33,648 nucleotides of DNA, from positions 1 through 33,648 of the forward strand of contig JAOTYK010000034.1 of NCBI GenBank assembly GCA_029861955.1, read 5' to 3'. The translations under genes and the position numbers were made by a program. The notes beneath the pieces were generated by a model that saw only the letters and a program-made list of their open reading frames with translations, had not been told where the DNA came from and did not search any database. Source of the stretch: Acidobacteriota bacterium. GTDB lineage: Bacteria; Acidobacteriota; Polarisedimenticolia; Polarisedimenticolales; Polarisedimenticolaceae. This document shows, one piece after another, positions 1 through 8,706 of the stretch (the first letter of the stretch is position 1; the number at the start of each line of letters is the position of its first letter).

Positions 1-104
1 AGCGGAAGTACTGGCCGCCGGTCGCGCGGATCGACAACGCCTATGGCGATCGCAATCTGGTCTGTAGTTGCCCGCCGATGGAAGAGTTGCAGGAGACGGA
101 GTAA
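1..104 (+). CDS. gcvP: Glycine dehydrogenase (decarboxylating), C-terminal end, partial
   Basis: Only the last 33 or so codons are present; the gene begins before the window. Reading from base 3, the peptide contains [20 protein letters not shown], which matches the conserved C-terminal end of the P-protein of the glycine cleavage system (the E. coli protein ends with a similar YGDRNLFCSC stretch). The P-protein is the PLP enzyme that decarboxylates glycine and passes the aminomethyl group to the lipoyl arm of GcvH. The tail cannot show whether this is a one-chain GcvP or the C-terminal subunit (GcvPB) of the split form. The partner genes gcvT and gcvH lie about 18 kb downstream on the same strand instead of next to it. 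No membrane or signal sequence is visible in the fragment. Confidence 0.9.
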   Translation, partial: RKYWPPVARIDNAYGDRNLVCSCPPMEELQETE

Positions 105-107
105 GGA

Positions 108-252
108 CTGCGGATCGGGTGTCCGCTGGATAGTCCGCAGGGGTCGGTTACGCCGGGAAATCCGCGGTACAACTAATCCGACTGACGGATCCCCCCCCTT
201 TTGATCTCTTCCGTACACTAGATCTCCTGCGCGAAGGGAAGGGGGATCCCCC
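108..252. repeat. Inverted repeats between gcvP and the convergent membrane-protein gene
   Basis: Just after the gcvP stop, CTGCGGA (108-114) pairs with TCCGCAG (134-140). Further on, GGATCCCCC (187-195) can pair with GGGGGATCC (241-249), and 241-252 is itself a palindrome, GGGGGATCCCCC. There is a short run of four T after the C-tract (199-202). No coding sequence is seen in the interval. These could act as transcription terminators for the two convergent genes, but no classic hairpin plus U-tract is present, so this is a weak inference. Confidence 0.4.
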
Positions 253-729
253 TTACTTCTTGCGCACGAAGATCGCGGCGATCAGTCCAACCACCAGGCA
301 GGTAATGATCGTGAAGATCCCGCCCTGGATCGCCTGACCGTTGGCCGTGAGCGACTCGAGCTTCTCGATCTGCGCGTCGAGAGCCTCCTGCGGTAGGTTG
401 GCGCCTTCGAGGAACTCCAGCGTCGCCTCCGACTGCTGCTGAATCGAGTCGGGGAAGACCATGGTCGTCAAGACGATGGAACCGATCGTAATGATGACGG
501 CCGCGACCACGCCGAGGACGACGCTACTCATGACCTGTTTGAGGTAGGGATTTTCGGTGCGCGATTTTCGCAGCGCGAGAACGAGGAACAGGATGGTCAA
601 TCCGATGTAAATCGCGATCGCCAGAAAACCGAGCAGCGGGTTCCGATGCATTCCTGCGCCGAGGAAGATCAGGTTAAAGACGACGACGGCGATTCCGAGG
701 CCGAGGCCTCCCTTGACGGCAGCACTCAT
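253..729 (-). CDS. Small four-helix membrane protein, DUF4199-like
   Basis: A 158-residue protein that begins MSAAVKGG. The ATG at 727-729 is preceded on the minus strand by GGAGG with 7-bp spacing, so it is preferred over a longer reading that starts 30 codons upstream with no ribosome site. Four hydrophobic segments are visible at about residues 5-25, 30-52, 65-92 and 136-155, with a polar stretch of about 40 residues rich in Glu and Gln before the last one. This layout and the short size resemble the DUF4199 family of uncharacterised inner-membrane proteins; that match is from general appearance and no catalytic motif is seen. It stands alone, convergent with gcvP and divergent from the response-regulator operon. 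The function is unknown. Confidence 0.75.
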   Translation of the reverse strand: MSAAVKGGLGLGIAVVVFNLIFLGAGMHRNPLLGFLAIAIYIGLTILFLVLALRKSRTENPYLKQVMSSVVLGVVAAVIITIGSIVLTTMVFPDSIQQQSEATLEFLEGANLPQEALDAQIEKLESLTANGQAIQGGIFTIITCLVVGLIAAIFVRKK

Positions 730-821
730 GACGATTCCTCCAGAGTTCGTGTCCGATCGTCGCCGTTGTACCACGGGTTCGAGGCCGGCGATGCCCCGTC
801 GGAACCCGGACGGCCGCAACT

Positions 822-837
822 GCCCTGAATACAGGGC
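822..837. repeat. Perfect hairpin between the divergent membrane-protein and response-regulator genes
   Basis: GCCCTG, a 4-base AATA loop, and CAGGGC form a perfect 6-bp inverted repeat. It lies about 93 bp upstream of the DUF4199-like start and about 105 bp upstream of the response-regulator start, in a 212-bp divergent interval with no other gene. A regulator site or a small RNA hairpin is possible. No convincing -35/-10 pair was found in this interval on either strand. Confidence 0.35.
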
Positions 838-941
838 TTTGCCACGAAAACACCGTCGGATTACTCATTGCCGGTCCAAACAAAAGGGTGGTACTTTCCA
901 GAATAGCGTCGTTTGCCGGCGCGAAGAAGGGGAGGACCTCG

Positions 942-1322
942 ATGACGGATGCGCCGCGAGTCCTGGTGGTCGATGACCAGCCGGATATCCGCGATCTCGC
1001 CGTGATGGTGCTGCAGGGCGCCGCCTACAAAGTCGAAGGCTGTGCCTCCGGCGACGAGGCCCTGAAGCGTCTTGCCGCCGAATCATTCGAGTTGGTGCTC
1101 CTGGATATCAACATGCCGGGCATTGATGGCTGGGAGACCCTTCGGATGATCCGTGCCGACGAGGCGACGGCGAAGATGCCGGTCCTGATGTTCTCGGTCA
1201 AGGACGAGATGCGGGACAAGGTTCAGGGCATGCAGGAGGGAGCCGACGACTACCTCTGTAAGCCCTTCGCCGTCGATGACCTCCTGGCCCGTGTCGGTCG
1301 ACTGATCGATCGGAGTCGATGA
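942..1322 (+). CDS. Single-domain response regulator (CheY-like receiver)
   Basis: A 126-residue receiver domain with no output domain. The acidic pair D11-D12, the phosphoacceptor D55 (in LLDINMPG), the switch residue S85 and the conserved K107 (in CKPF) are all present, so it should accept phosphate. The start is the ATG after GGGGAGGA with about 5-bp spacing; an in-frame GTG 18 codons upstream lacks a ribosome site. The stop overlaps the ATG of the EAL gene by 4 bp, and a histidine kinase is third in the same operon, so the likely flow is kinase to this receiver and then to the EAL protein by protein contact. The partner assignment is inferred from gene order only. Confidence 0.9.
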   Translation: MTDAPRVLVVDDQPDIRDLAVMVLQGAAYKVEGCASGDEALKRLAAESFELVLLDINMPGIDGWETLRMIRADEATAKMPVLMFSVKDEMRDKVQGMQEGADDYLCKPFAVDDLLARVGRLIDRSR

Positions 1323-2632
1323 TGGACTACCGCCGAGAATTCCTGAGGCTGCGAGGTGTGACCCACGATCGTACGACCGACCTTCCGGTCTATGCGGTGC
1401 TGATCGATCGTTTCCGCGGGCTCCTGGACAAACGACGAAGCCTCGGGCTTCTTCACGTCGGTCTGGGGGAACTGTCGACCGTCGAATCGCTCTACGGCTG
1501 GCAGGTCTACGACAAGGTGGTCACGGTGGCGGCCGCAGCGCTGAGAGAGTCGATCGCGGATTCCCTCGCCGACGGCGCGTTGCTCGCCATCGATCATGCG
1601 GGAGGGTGTGGATTTGTCGTCGTCGTGTGGGACGAGAACGAGCGTAGCGAGTGGACCACCGAGCGGTTGAGCAGCGGTGCGCAGGCCCTGCGGGCCGCCG
1701 TATCGGGTGCCCTCGCCGGGCATGGCCTCGATCGACTGAATCCGTCACCGCAGGTGCAAGCCGGCCACGCCCGTCTCTCGCAGAATCCGTTCTATCGATT
1801 CGAACGAAGACTGCAGCACGCGGTCGCGGAGGCCGCGGCGATGGACGCACGGGTCGAACGGCGACGCGAATCCTCGTGGAGTGAAGCTCTGGATCAGATC
1901 ATCTCCCGTGCCGCGGTGGAGACGTTGTTCCAGCCCGTCGTCGATCTGAAGAATCGCGCGGTGCTCGGCTGGGAGGCGTTCAGTCGTGGTCCGCACGACA
2001 GTGAGCTGGAGAGCCCGCGCAGAATGTTTGCAGTCTCCAAGCGAATGGGTCGTTCGGGGGATCTGGATCGTCTCTGCCGCGAGACGGCGTTGCGAGCCTC
2101 GGCCGAGATGGTCGGGCGCGGGAAGATCTTCGTCAACGCGTTGGCCCATGCGGAGGACGCCGAGGGGTGGGAGACGGAAGGCGACCTCTTCCGGCAACTC
2201 GAGGCGATCTCGCTTCAACCCGAGGATCTTGTTCTGGAGTTCTCCGAGCGTGGCGCGGACACCAACGGTGACCATTTTGTCGAGGTGCTGCGGAACGTGC
2301 AGGACCAGGGCTACGCAGTGGCTCTTGACGACATCGGGACCGGCTACGCCGGTCGTGAGCTCCTCGAACGCATCCGTCCGCAGTACATGAAATTGGATGT
2401 CTCGCTCGTGCGGGACGTTCACGAGAATCTGATCAAGCAGGAACTTCTTTCCACGATCGTCGACCTGTCCCACTCGATCGGGGCCGAGGTGATCGCGGAA
2501 GGAGTCGAGTGTCGCGAGGAGGTCGATACGTTGATCGATTCCGGTGCTCGTTTCGGTCAGGGGTACCTGTTTGCCGAGCCCGCACCACCGGCCGCCGCCT
2601 TCCAGGGCGGCCAGCTGCCCGCGAACCACTAG
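1319..2632 (+). CDS. EAL-domain protein with degenerate GGDEF domain
   Basis: A 437-residue soluble protein with no membrane segment. Residues about 15-170 look like a diguanylate-cyclase fold (a DRTTDLPVY stretch resembles the usual DxLTGLPNR helix), but the signature is GGCGF at residues 95-99 instead of GGDEF, so cyclase activity is not expected. Residues about 200-432 form an EAL phosphodiesterase domain: the signature Glu is in EAF (E219), with the Asn of FVNALA, the Glu of LVLEFSE, DD of DDIGTG (337-338), K358, and the EGVE and QGYLFAEP motifs. The catalytic set looks intact, so cyclic di-GMP hydrolysis is plausible. The gene starts inside the stop of the receiver gene (ATGA overlap; ATG at 1319 or 1322), which implies translational coupling. 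The degenerate GGDEF half may bind GTP or serve as a protein interface. Confidence 0.88.
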   Translation: MMDYRREFLRLRGVTHDRTTDLPVYAVLIDRFRGLLDKRRSLGLLHVGLGELSTVESLYGWQVYDKVVTVAAAALRESIADSLADGALLAIDHAGGCGFVVVVWDENERSEWTTERLSSGAQALRAAVSGALAGHGLDRLNPSPQVQAGHARLSQNPFYRFERRLQHAVAEAAAMDARVERRRESSWSEALDQIISRAAVETLFQPVVDLKNRAVLGWEAFSRGPHDSELESPRRMFAVSKRMGRSGDLDRLCRETALRASAEMVGRGKIFVNALAHAEDAEGWETEGDLFRQLEAISLQPEDLVLEFSERGADTNGDHFVEVLRNVQDQGYAVALDDIGTGYAGRELLERIRPQYMKLDVSLVRDVHENLIKQELLSTIVDLSHSIGAEVIAEGVECREEVDTLIDSGARFGQGYLFAEPAPPAAAFQGGQLPANH

Positions 2633-2642
2633 GGGAAGCCGG

Positions 2643-5072
2643 ATGGAGCTGCATCCCGTCAACCTGGGAACCCTGCTTCCGCCGCTCCTGAGGGAGGCGC
2701 CGGGAGCCACGGTTCTGGCCGCCGGGTTGATCGTCGTGGTGATCTTCTTCGTCTCGATGGTGTTGTTGTTGGCGTGGAGACGTCGTCAGCGGGACGCGGT
2801 GCGCGTCCTGGTCGGCCAGCTCGAAGGACTGCGAGACGGCGAAGCCCGACAATCCCGTGGGGATGTCGAGGCCTCGTTCGATGTGGTCCAGGATGCCATC
2901 GACCGGCTCGGTCGGGACCTGGACGACCGCCGACAACAGCAGGCGGTCGACGAAGACAGAGATCGCAATCTCCTTGCGGCTGCCGAGACGCGTTCCGTCG
3001 TCAGCACCGATCTTGACGGGGACGTGCGAGAGTTCTCCTCCGGTGCGGAGCGACTGTTTGGCTGGAGCGCCCGGGATGTCATCGGGCGACCTGCGGCGGT
3101 TCTCTTCGAAGACGGTTCCTACAAGGCGTTTCTGCCCAAGCTCGCACGGAAGTCTCTGCGCGAGCGTGGCATCGAGGAACGCTCCATCATGCGTCGCCAG
3201 GATGGTGAGGCCTTTGACGCCCTTGTCGCCGTTCGGATGCTGCAAGACGGGAATCAACAGCCGGTGGGTTTCCTGTTGCTTGTCGACGACATCACCGAAC
3301 GTGTGCGGCTCGAGCGACGAAGCGAGGAGGCCGAGCAGCGTTATCGGCGACTTCTGGACGCTCTGGGGGACGGCGTCAGTATCATTCGTTCCGGACGCGT
3401 GTTGTTCGCCAATCCGCGATTCGCCGAGATCCTCGGTGTTAAAGAGGCCGACATTGTCGGTCTCGAACTTCGCGATCACATCGCGACGCGGGACCTGCTG
3501 ATCGTCGAAGAGACGCTGGTGCGCATCGAGTCCGAGAGTAAGGGATCCCAGTCCCTTCGATGCAACCTGGTGGCGGGATCGGATCGTCGAGAGCTCTCGA
3601 CGCGGATGGATCTGCGCGCGGTGGACTACGGTGGGGCGCCTGCGGTCCTGCTCCTCGTGCACGACGAAACACTCGAGCGCCGGGCGCGACAAGAGTTGCA
3701 TCGCAATGAGGCCAGGCTTGACGCACTGCTCGAGGCGACGGCCGACGGCGTCGTGGTTCTGATCCAGTCGCCGGTGGGTCCACGGGTGCAGATGACCAAC
3801 CGTGCATTCCTGGAACGATTCGGTTTGGTTGCGGGGCAGGTACTCGGCGAGACGGGCTCGTCGCTGGCGACGGTCCTGCGTGGCCGGGGGCAGCCGGCCG
3901 TCGCCGATCAACTACTCGATCTCGCCGACAAGCCTCGAGAGGGTCGCTGGGACCTCGATGGCGGCGAGGGCTACGATCTGAGGCTTAACGCGGCGACGTT
4001 ACGTGGTCGACGGGGGCAGGAGTTCGGGTGGGTCCTGGTGTTCCACGACGTAGGCGAGCGCAAACAGGCCGAGCGACGCCTTGAGCGACAGGTCGAGGAG
4101 GCCGAGCTGGCCCGTGTCGAACTGCAGAACGCGTGTCGGCGACTGGACTCCGTCAACAAGGAGTTGGAGGATCGCGCGGGTCGACTGGATCACGTCAACG
4201 ACGAACTGCGTAGTCTGGACGCGATGAAGTCCAACTTGCTTGGAAACGTCTCGCACGAGTTGCAGACGCCTCTGGTTGCGATACGCGGCTTCACGGAGAT
4301 GATCCTCAAGGAACGACTCGGGACGATCAACGAGGAGCAGCGAAAGGGGCTGCGACTCAGTCTCGACAATATCGACCGTCTGATCGGGATGATCGACGGC
4401 CTCTTGTCGTTCGCGCGCTCGGAGTCGGACGATGGACGCCTGACGTTGACACGATTCGACCTGGCCGATGTGATGTCGTCGGCGGTTGCCTTGATGACCG
4501 AGCGTGCCAAGGCCCGCTCGATCCGCATCGACACGTCGATGGACAGCGGGCGATTCGAGTTGTGTGCCGATCGGAATCGGATCCAGCAGGTGTTCATCAA
4601 CCTCCTGTCTAACGCCATCAAATTCAGCGAGCCCGGTGGCGACGTGGGCATCCGCGCCCGGGGCTCGGATGACCGCTACGTGCGGATCGAGATTGAAGAT
4701 TCCGGCATCGGTATCGCTCGCGAGGACATCGCACGGATCTTCGATCGGCACTTCAGGGCCCAACCGGAGGCCGGCGAGTCCCGCGAGGGCAACGGAATCG
4801 GGCTCGCGATCGTCCAGGACATCTTGCGTTCGCACGGCTGCCGAATCCACGTGGACAGCGAGCCGGGTCGCGGAACGAAGGTCGTCTTTACGCTCCCGTT
4901 GGCCGGCACGGTCACGGAACCGATTCAACAGCCGGAAGACGAAGTCGAGAACGTCGATCAAGCCGAAGTCGTCGAGGATCCGCCCATCGAGGCAACGGGG
5001 CAGGGTCAGCCGAGATTTCGTGTGATCCGTCGGAGCGCGGGTCGCAGCGACGAAGACGGTTCGTCAGGTTGA
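2643..5072 (+). CDS. Membrane-anchored PAS-domain sensor histidine kinase
   Basis: An 809-residue kinase. It has one N-terminal membrane helix (about residues 21-45), then three PAS-like domains (about 115-215, 235-350 and 356-480), a coiled coil rich in Glu, Arg and Leu (about 480-530), a HisKA domain with the H-box SHELQTPL (His538), and a HATPase domain with the N-box (INLLSNAIKF), G1 (DSGIGI) and G2 (GNGIGLAIV). The last 50 residues are an acidic, probably disordered tail. The extracytoplasmic part is tiny, so the PAS domains likely sense a cytoplasmic cue. The start is the ATG after AGGGGAAG; an upstream in-frame start would run far into the EAL gene. It lies 10 bp after the EAL gene and carries no receiver of its own, fitting phosphotransfer to the receiver encoded at 942. 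The 3' end overlaps the opposing methyltransferase gene by 9 bp. Confidence 0.93.
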   Translation: MELHPVNLGTLLPPLLREAPGATVLAAGLIVVVIFFVSMVLLLAWRRRQRDAVRVLVGQLEGLRDGEARQSRGDVEASFDVVQDAIDRLGRDLDDRRQQQAVDEDRDRNLLAAAETRSVVSTDLDGDVREFSSGAERLFGWSARDVIGRPAAVLFEDGSYKAFLPKLARKSLRERGIEERSIMRRQDGEAFDALVAVRMLQDGNQQPVGFLLLVDDITERVRLERRSEEAEQRYRRLLDALGDGVSIIRSGRVLFANPRFAEILGVKEADIVGLELRDHIATRDLLIVEETLVRIESESKGSQSLRCNLVAGSDRRELSTRMDLRAVDYGGAPAVLLLVHDETLERRARQELHRNEARLDALLEATADGVVVLIQSPVGPRVQMTNRAFLERFGLVAGQVLGETGSSLATVLRGRGQPAVADQLLDLADKPREGRWDLDGGEGYDLRLNAATLRGRRGQEFGWVLVFHDVGERKQAERRLERQVEEAELARVELQNACRRLDSVNKELEDRAGRLDHVNDELRSLDAMKSNLLGNVSHELQTPLVAIRGFTEMILKERLGTINEEQRKGLRLSLDNIDRLIGMIDGLLSFARSESDDGRLTLTRFDLADVMSSAVALMTERAKARSIRIDTSMDSGRFELCADRNRIQQVFINLLSNAIKFSEPGGDVGIRARGSDDRYVRIEIEDSGIGIAREDIARIFDRHFRAQPEAGESREGNGIGLAIVQDILRSHGCRIHVDSEPGRGTKVVFTLPLAGTVTEPIQQPEDEVENVDQAEVVEDPPIEATGQGQPRFRVIRRSAGRSDEDGSSG

Positions 5073-5855
5073 GCGCCGGGCCGCACGGTCGAACAGCAGG
5101 ACCGCCGCCGCCGCCCCTACCGACAGGCTCTCCACCGTCGACGCCAACGGAATCGTGACCCGTTGGTCCATGGCACCCAGCAACGTTGCCGGTAGACCCG
5201 AGCCTTCACTACCAAGAAAGAGCGCTGCCGGATCTTCCCACTGGAACTCGCGGAGCGTCGTCCCCGCCCCGGCGGCGGCCCCGACCCTGGTCCGCCCCTG
5301 TCGCTGCAACGTCGCCAGGCAGGGGTCGGTCTCCATGACCGCAGTCGGGAGCCGGAAGATCGAGCCCATCGAGCCACGCACGGCACGTGGGTGAAACGGA
5401 TCCACGCCGCCGCGAAGCTGGATCAGCCCGCCCACGCCGGCGGCCTCCGAGGTGCGAATCAACGAGCCGAGGTTTCCGGGATCCTGGATCCCGGCGACGA
5501 CCAGGACGAACGGGGGATTGCGTTCGACGAGCCAGTCGACACCGAACGTGGGAGTCCGAACGACGGACAGGATCGGCTGGGGTGAGCGAACATCCTGCAG
5601 TGACGCGAGGACGGAGTCCGTCGTCTCCAGTGGGCAAACGTCGCGTCGGGCCAGCTCCTGCAGAAGCGCAGGTCCCTCGGCGTGGGTGTGGATGCCCGGA
5701 GAGACCACCACCGTCTCGAAGCTGGCGTTTGACGACAGCGCCTCCCGTGTGAGGTGGATTCCCTCGGCCAGGAGCACACCGGCCTCGCGGCGGGCATCCC
5801 CGTCACGCCGAAGAGTGCGTAGGCGCCGGATCACTGGGTTCTGACGTCCGAGCAT
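5064..5855 (-). CDS. TrmH/SpoU-family RNA 2'-O-methyltransferase
   Basis: A 263-residue SPOUT-class enzyme that transfers a methyl group from S-adenosylmethionine to a ribose of tRNA or rRNA. Residues 1 to about 100 resemble the SpoU substrate-binding domain. The knot motifs follow: motif 1 IQDPGNLGSLIRTSEAAG, motif 2 LGSEGSGL and motif 3 ESLSVGAAAAVLL. Motif 3 usually reads SLNV; here the Asn is replaced by Ser, a point worth noting for catalysis. The start has GAGGAG with 5-bp spacing on the minus strand. It is divergent from the tsaC-like gene, with 46 bp between the starts, and its 3' end overlaps the kinase gene. The exact RNA target cannot be read from the sequence. Confidence 0.9.
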   Translation of the reverse strand: MLGRQNPVIRRLRTLRRDGDARREAGVLLAEGIHLTREALSSNASFETVVVSPGIHTHAEGPALLQELARRDVCPLETTDSVLASLQDVRSPQPILSVVRTPTFGVDWLVERNPPFVLVVAGIQDPGNLGSLIRTSEAAGVGGLIQLRGGVDPFHPRAVRGSMGSIFRLPTAVMETDPCLATLQRQGRTRVGAAAGAGTTLREFQWEDPAALFLGSEGSGLPATLLGAMDQRVTIPLASTVESLSVGAAAAVLLFDRAARRST

Positions 5856-5877
5856 CGATCTCCTCTCCCGGGCCCCA

Positions 5878-5886
5878 TGCTACTCT
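5878..5886 (+). promoter_or_regulatory. Extended -10 element for the tsaC-like gene
   Basis: TGCTACTCT (TGn followed by TACTCT) sits 15 bp upstream of the GTG start, with GGGAGG between. No -35 hexamer is recognisable at the right distance. The predicted transcript would have a leader of about 9 bases. Confidence 0.4.
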
Positions 5887-5901
5887 CGCCAGGGAGGTTT
5901 C

Positions 5902-6534
5902 GTGTCGATCAGGTTCGATGTTGTAGCGCTGGCGGATCCCGGCTGGAGGTCCCGAGCCGTCGACACCCTTCGCGACGGCGGCGTCGTCGCTCTCCCGACC
6001 GACACGTTCTACGGGCTTGCCGTTTGCGGACGTGACGCGGCCGCTCTCGAGTCGCTGAACCGCATCAAGAGGAAGAGCGCCGGATCACCGATCTTGATGC
6101 TCGCGGCGGATCTCGATCAGGCCCGACAGATCCTCCGGCCGGAGACGCCTCACCTGGATCGGCTGGCCGATCGGTTCTGGCCGGGACCGTTGACCCTACT
6201 GGGACCCCGTCAGGAGGGTTGGCCCGAGGCGATCGCCGTGGGGCGCCAGACCGTCGCCGTCCGGGTGCCTGCGGCGGAGGTTCCGCGGACCGTGGCCCGA
6301 GAACTGGGGGTTCCCATCAGCGGTGTCAGCGCCAATCGGCACGGGGCATCGCCGCCGGTCACGGTGGATGCGATCGATCTGGACGGCATCGACCTTGCGG
6401 TCGATGGGGGAGCCTGCCCCGGCGGGCAGGCATCGACACTCCTCGATCTGGCCTCCGACCCGCCGAGGATCCTGCGCGAGGGTGAGATCGGGCGCGACGC
6501 GATCGAGTCCGTCGTGGGTCGACTCGTCCCGTGA
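5902..6534 (+). CDS. tsaC: L-threonylcarbamoyladenylate synthase (TsaC/YrdC type)
   Basis: A 210-residue YrdC-fold protein. It makes threonylcarbamoyl-AMP from threonine, bicarbonate and ATP, the first step of t6A formation on ANN-reading tRNAs. Motifs are LPTDTFYGLA near residue 32, IKRKSAGSPI (the KxR-type nucleotide site), WPGPLTLL, VAVRVP and the SANRHG loop. The length fits TsaC; the extra C-terminal domain of Sua5 is absent. The start is a GTG preceded by GGGAGG with 6 to 7-bp spacing. It is monocistronic and is followed by rnpB 29 bp downstream. A YciO-type paralogue without the same role is the main alternative. Confidence 0.88.
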   Translation: MSIRFDVVALADPGWRSRAVDTLRDGGVVALPTDTFYGLAVCGRDAAALESLNRIKRKSAGSPILMLAADLDQARQILRPETPHLDRLADRFWPGPLTLLGPRQEGWPEAIAVGRQTVAVRVPAAEVPRTVARELGVPISGVSANRHGASPPVTVDAIDLDGIDLAVDGGACPGGQASTLLDLASDPPRILREGEIGRDAIESVVGRLVP

Positions 6535-6547
6535 TAGTCGCGGCTTT

Positions 6548-6556
6548 TGCTACGAT
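6548..6556 (+). promoter_or_regulatory. Extended -10 promoter element for rnpB
   Basis: TGCTACGAT lies 7 bp before the predicted 5' end of RNase P RNA, the right distance for a -10 box. No clear -35 is seen; the region upstream is the end of the tsaC-like gene. The placement of the RNA 5' end by helix P1 supports it independently. Confidence 0.55.
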
Positions 6557-6563
6557 GCCAGCG

Positions 6564-6966
<403 letters not shown>

Positions 6967-7042
6967 CACTCGCGCTCGCGGCGACGCCGGGTGGCCGGCG
7001 TTCCGTGAGTTCGGATCAGACGTAAAGGAGAGGGCTCCATTC

Positions 7043-7945
7043 ATGAGTACGGCCAATCGACCGCTGGGACCGGGAGCGACGGTGGGTGTCGTCGCGCCGG
7101 GGTTTGCGGTCAAGCGTTCCGAGTTTCGTTCCGGCCTCAAGGCGCTACAGAAGATGGGGTTTCAGACACGGGTCGGTGAGAGCGCGCTGAGCCGTCAGGG
7201 CTACCTCGCCGGTTCCGACGAGGCCCGAGCCGACGATCTGATCGCGATGATGGGGCAGCCCGACATCGACGCCATCTGGTTCGCACGGGGTGGGTACGGT
7301 GCGGCCCGTCTTCTGGATCGTCTTCCCTGGAGTCGCTGGCGTCGTCGTCGTCCGCGGCCGTGGATCGGTTACAGCGATAACACGGCGCTCCTGGCCGTCG
7401 GTCGTCAGCGCGGTGTGTGTCGGGCGTTCTACGGTCCCGTTGTCACCGAGCTTCACGATTCCTCGAGTTTTCATGCGGGGAGTCTGAGAGAGGCTCTGGC
7501 CGGGCGACGACAGGACTTCGCCGTCGAGCCTCGAAACGTCTTGTGTCGAGGACGCGCCAGCGGGACGCTGGTCGGCGGCAATCTCTCCGTGCTGACTTAT
7601 TTACTCGGGACCCCGTACCAGCTGCGGACGAAGGGACATGTCCTGTTTCTCGAGGACTTCGGCGAGTCTTGCTACCACATCGATCGGATGCTGACCCAGT
7701 GGCGACAGGCGGGAGCCTTCGAGGGTGTGCGGGCCGTCCTGTTCGGAACTCTGAAGACGACGCCGCGGACCCACTTCCCGCCGGACCGCAAGGTCAAAGA
7801 CGTGCTGCGCGAGACATTCGATCCACTGGGCATTCCGGTCTGCCGCGGACTACCGGTGGGGCATCTCGGTAAGAAGCGAACCTTGCCCTTCGGCGCCACG
7901 GCGACGGTGGACACCCGCGCGCGGCGAGTCGTCATCACCCCGTGA
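7043..7945 (+). CDS. ldcA: LD-carboxypeptidase (peptidase family S66)
   Basis: A 300-residue protein of the LdcA/MccF family. It removes the terminal D-alanine from murein tetrapeptides during cytoplasmic cell-wall recycling. The nucleophile is Ser111 in GYSDNTAL; the family's Glu and His are expected in LEDFGE and PVGHLG, both present. An ARGGYG motif precedes the nucleophile. The ATG was chosen because the protein then begins MSTANRPLGPGATVGVVAP, the usual N-terminal strand of the family; a longer reading would run into the rnpB 3' end. AAAGGAG lies about 13 bp upstream, a little far. It has no signal peptide, as expected for LdcA. It starts a six-gene operon and its stop overlaps the truA start. 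Confidence 0.9.
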   Translation: MSTANRPLGPGATVGVVAPGFAVKRSEFRSGLKALQKMGFQTRVGESALSRQGYLAGSDEARADDLIAMMGQPDIDAIWFARGGYGAARLLDRLPWSRWRRRRPRPWIGYSDNTALLAVGRQRGVCRAFYGPVVTELHDSSSFHAGSLREALAGRRQDFAVEPRNVLCRGRASGTLVGGNLSVLTYLLGTPYQLRTKGHVLFLEDFGESCYHIDRMLTQWRQAGAFEGVRAVLFGTLKTTPRTHFPPDRKVKDVLRETFDPLGIPVCRGLPVGHLGKKRTLPFGATATVDTRARRVVITP

Positions 7946-8700
7946 TGGGTAGCGAGCCGGGTCGACGTCTTCGATTGGAGTTGACCTATGACGGGACGGA
8001 CTTCTGTGGATGGCAGTTCCAGATTAACGGCCGCACGGTCCAGGCGGTCCTGGCCGACGCCCTGACTCGTATCAACGGTGGTCGGACGGTGACGGTGCAC
8101 GGTGCCGGGCGCACCGATTCGGGAGTCCACGCGAGGGCCCAGGTGGCCGACGCCAGGGTGCAGACCGACGCCACCGATGACGAGATCCTGAAATCGCTAC
8201 GGGGCCTCCTCCCGGACGATCTTTCGGTTCGTGAACTTCGGACCACGGATGATGCGTTCGACTCCCGCCGCTGTGCCGTCGGCAAGACCTACTGCTATCG
8301 GATCGATCGAACCCAACACGGGGATCCGTTGCGATCCCGCTACGCATGGCACCTCTACGGGCCGCTGGACCTCGAGCGGATGCGTCGCGCGGCCCTACGT
8401 CTTCACGGGACCCACGACTGGACCGGTTTCACCGCCAAGCGATGCCAGATCGAGGATCGTGTGCGCACACTCGAGAGTATCGAGATCTCCGACCCTCCCG
8501 ACGAACTGAGGCTGACGTTTCGCGGCGACGGTTTCATGACCTACATGGTTCGAAATATCGTCGGGACCCTGGTGGAAATCGGACGCGGGAAATTCGAGGA
8601 GGGTCGGATCGACGTGATGCTCACCACGGGGGATCGGTCGTTGGGAGGGGCGACGGCTCCGGCTCGTGGCCTGATCCTGTGGGAAGTGCGCTATCCTTGA
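7945..8700 (+). CDS. truA: tRNA pseudouridine synthase A
   Basis: A 251-residue enzyme that isomerises uridines 38-40 in the anticodon arm of many tRNAs. The catalytic motif GAGRTDSGVHA is present (Asp58), with the early YDGTDFCGWQ motif, the FTAKRCQIEDRVRT segment and the GFMTYMVRNIVGTL motif near the C-terminus. It starts at the ATG that shares its first base with the ldcA stop; a GTG one codon earlier is possible. There is no good ribosome site, so translation is probably coupled to ldcA. The stop lies 6 bp before uppS. Confidence 0.95.
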   Translation: MGSEPGRRLRLELTYDGTDFCGWQFQINGRTVQAVLADALTRINGGRTVTVHGAGRTDSGVHARAQVADARVQTDATDDEILKSLRGLLPDDLSVRELRTTDDAFDSRRCAVGKTYCYRIDRTQHGDPLRSRYAWHLYGPLDLERMRRAALRLHGTHDWTGFTAKRCQIEDRVRTLESIEISDPPDELRLTFRGDGFMTYMVRNIVGTLVEIGRGKFEEGRIDVMLTTGDRSLGGATAPARGLILWEVRYP

Positions 8701-8706
8701 GCCCTC

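Noticed and set aside
839-866. Sigma-70 promoter TTGCCA...TTACTC before the response regulator
   Set aside because: The -10 half has too few matches to TATAAT at the right spacing; not listed as a feature.
2433-3911. A 492-codon open frame on the minus strand, antisense to the EAL and kinase genes
   Set aside because: No motif, unlikely composition, and it would span two well-supported genes.
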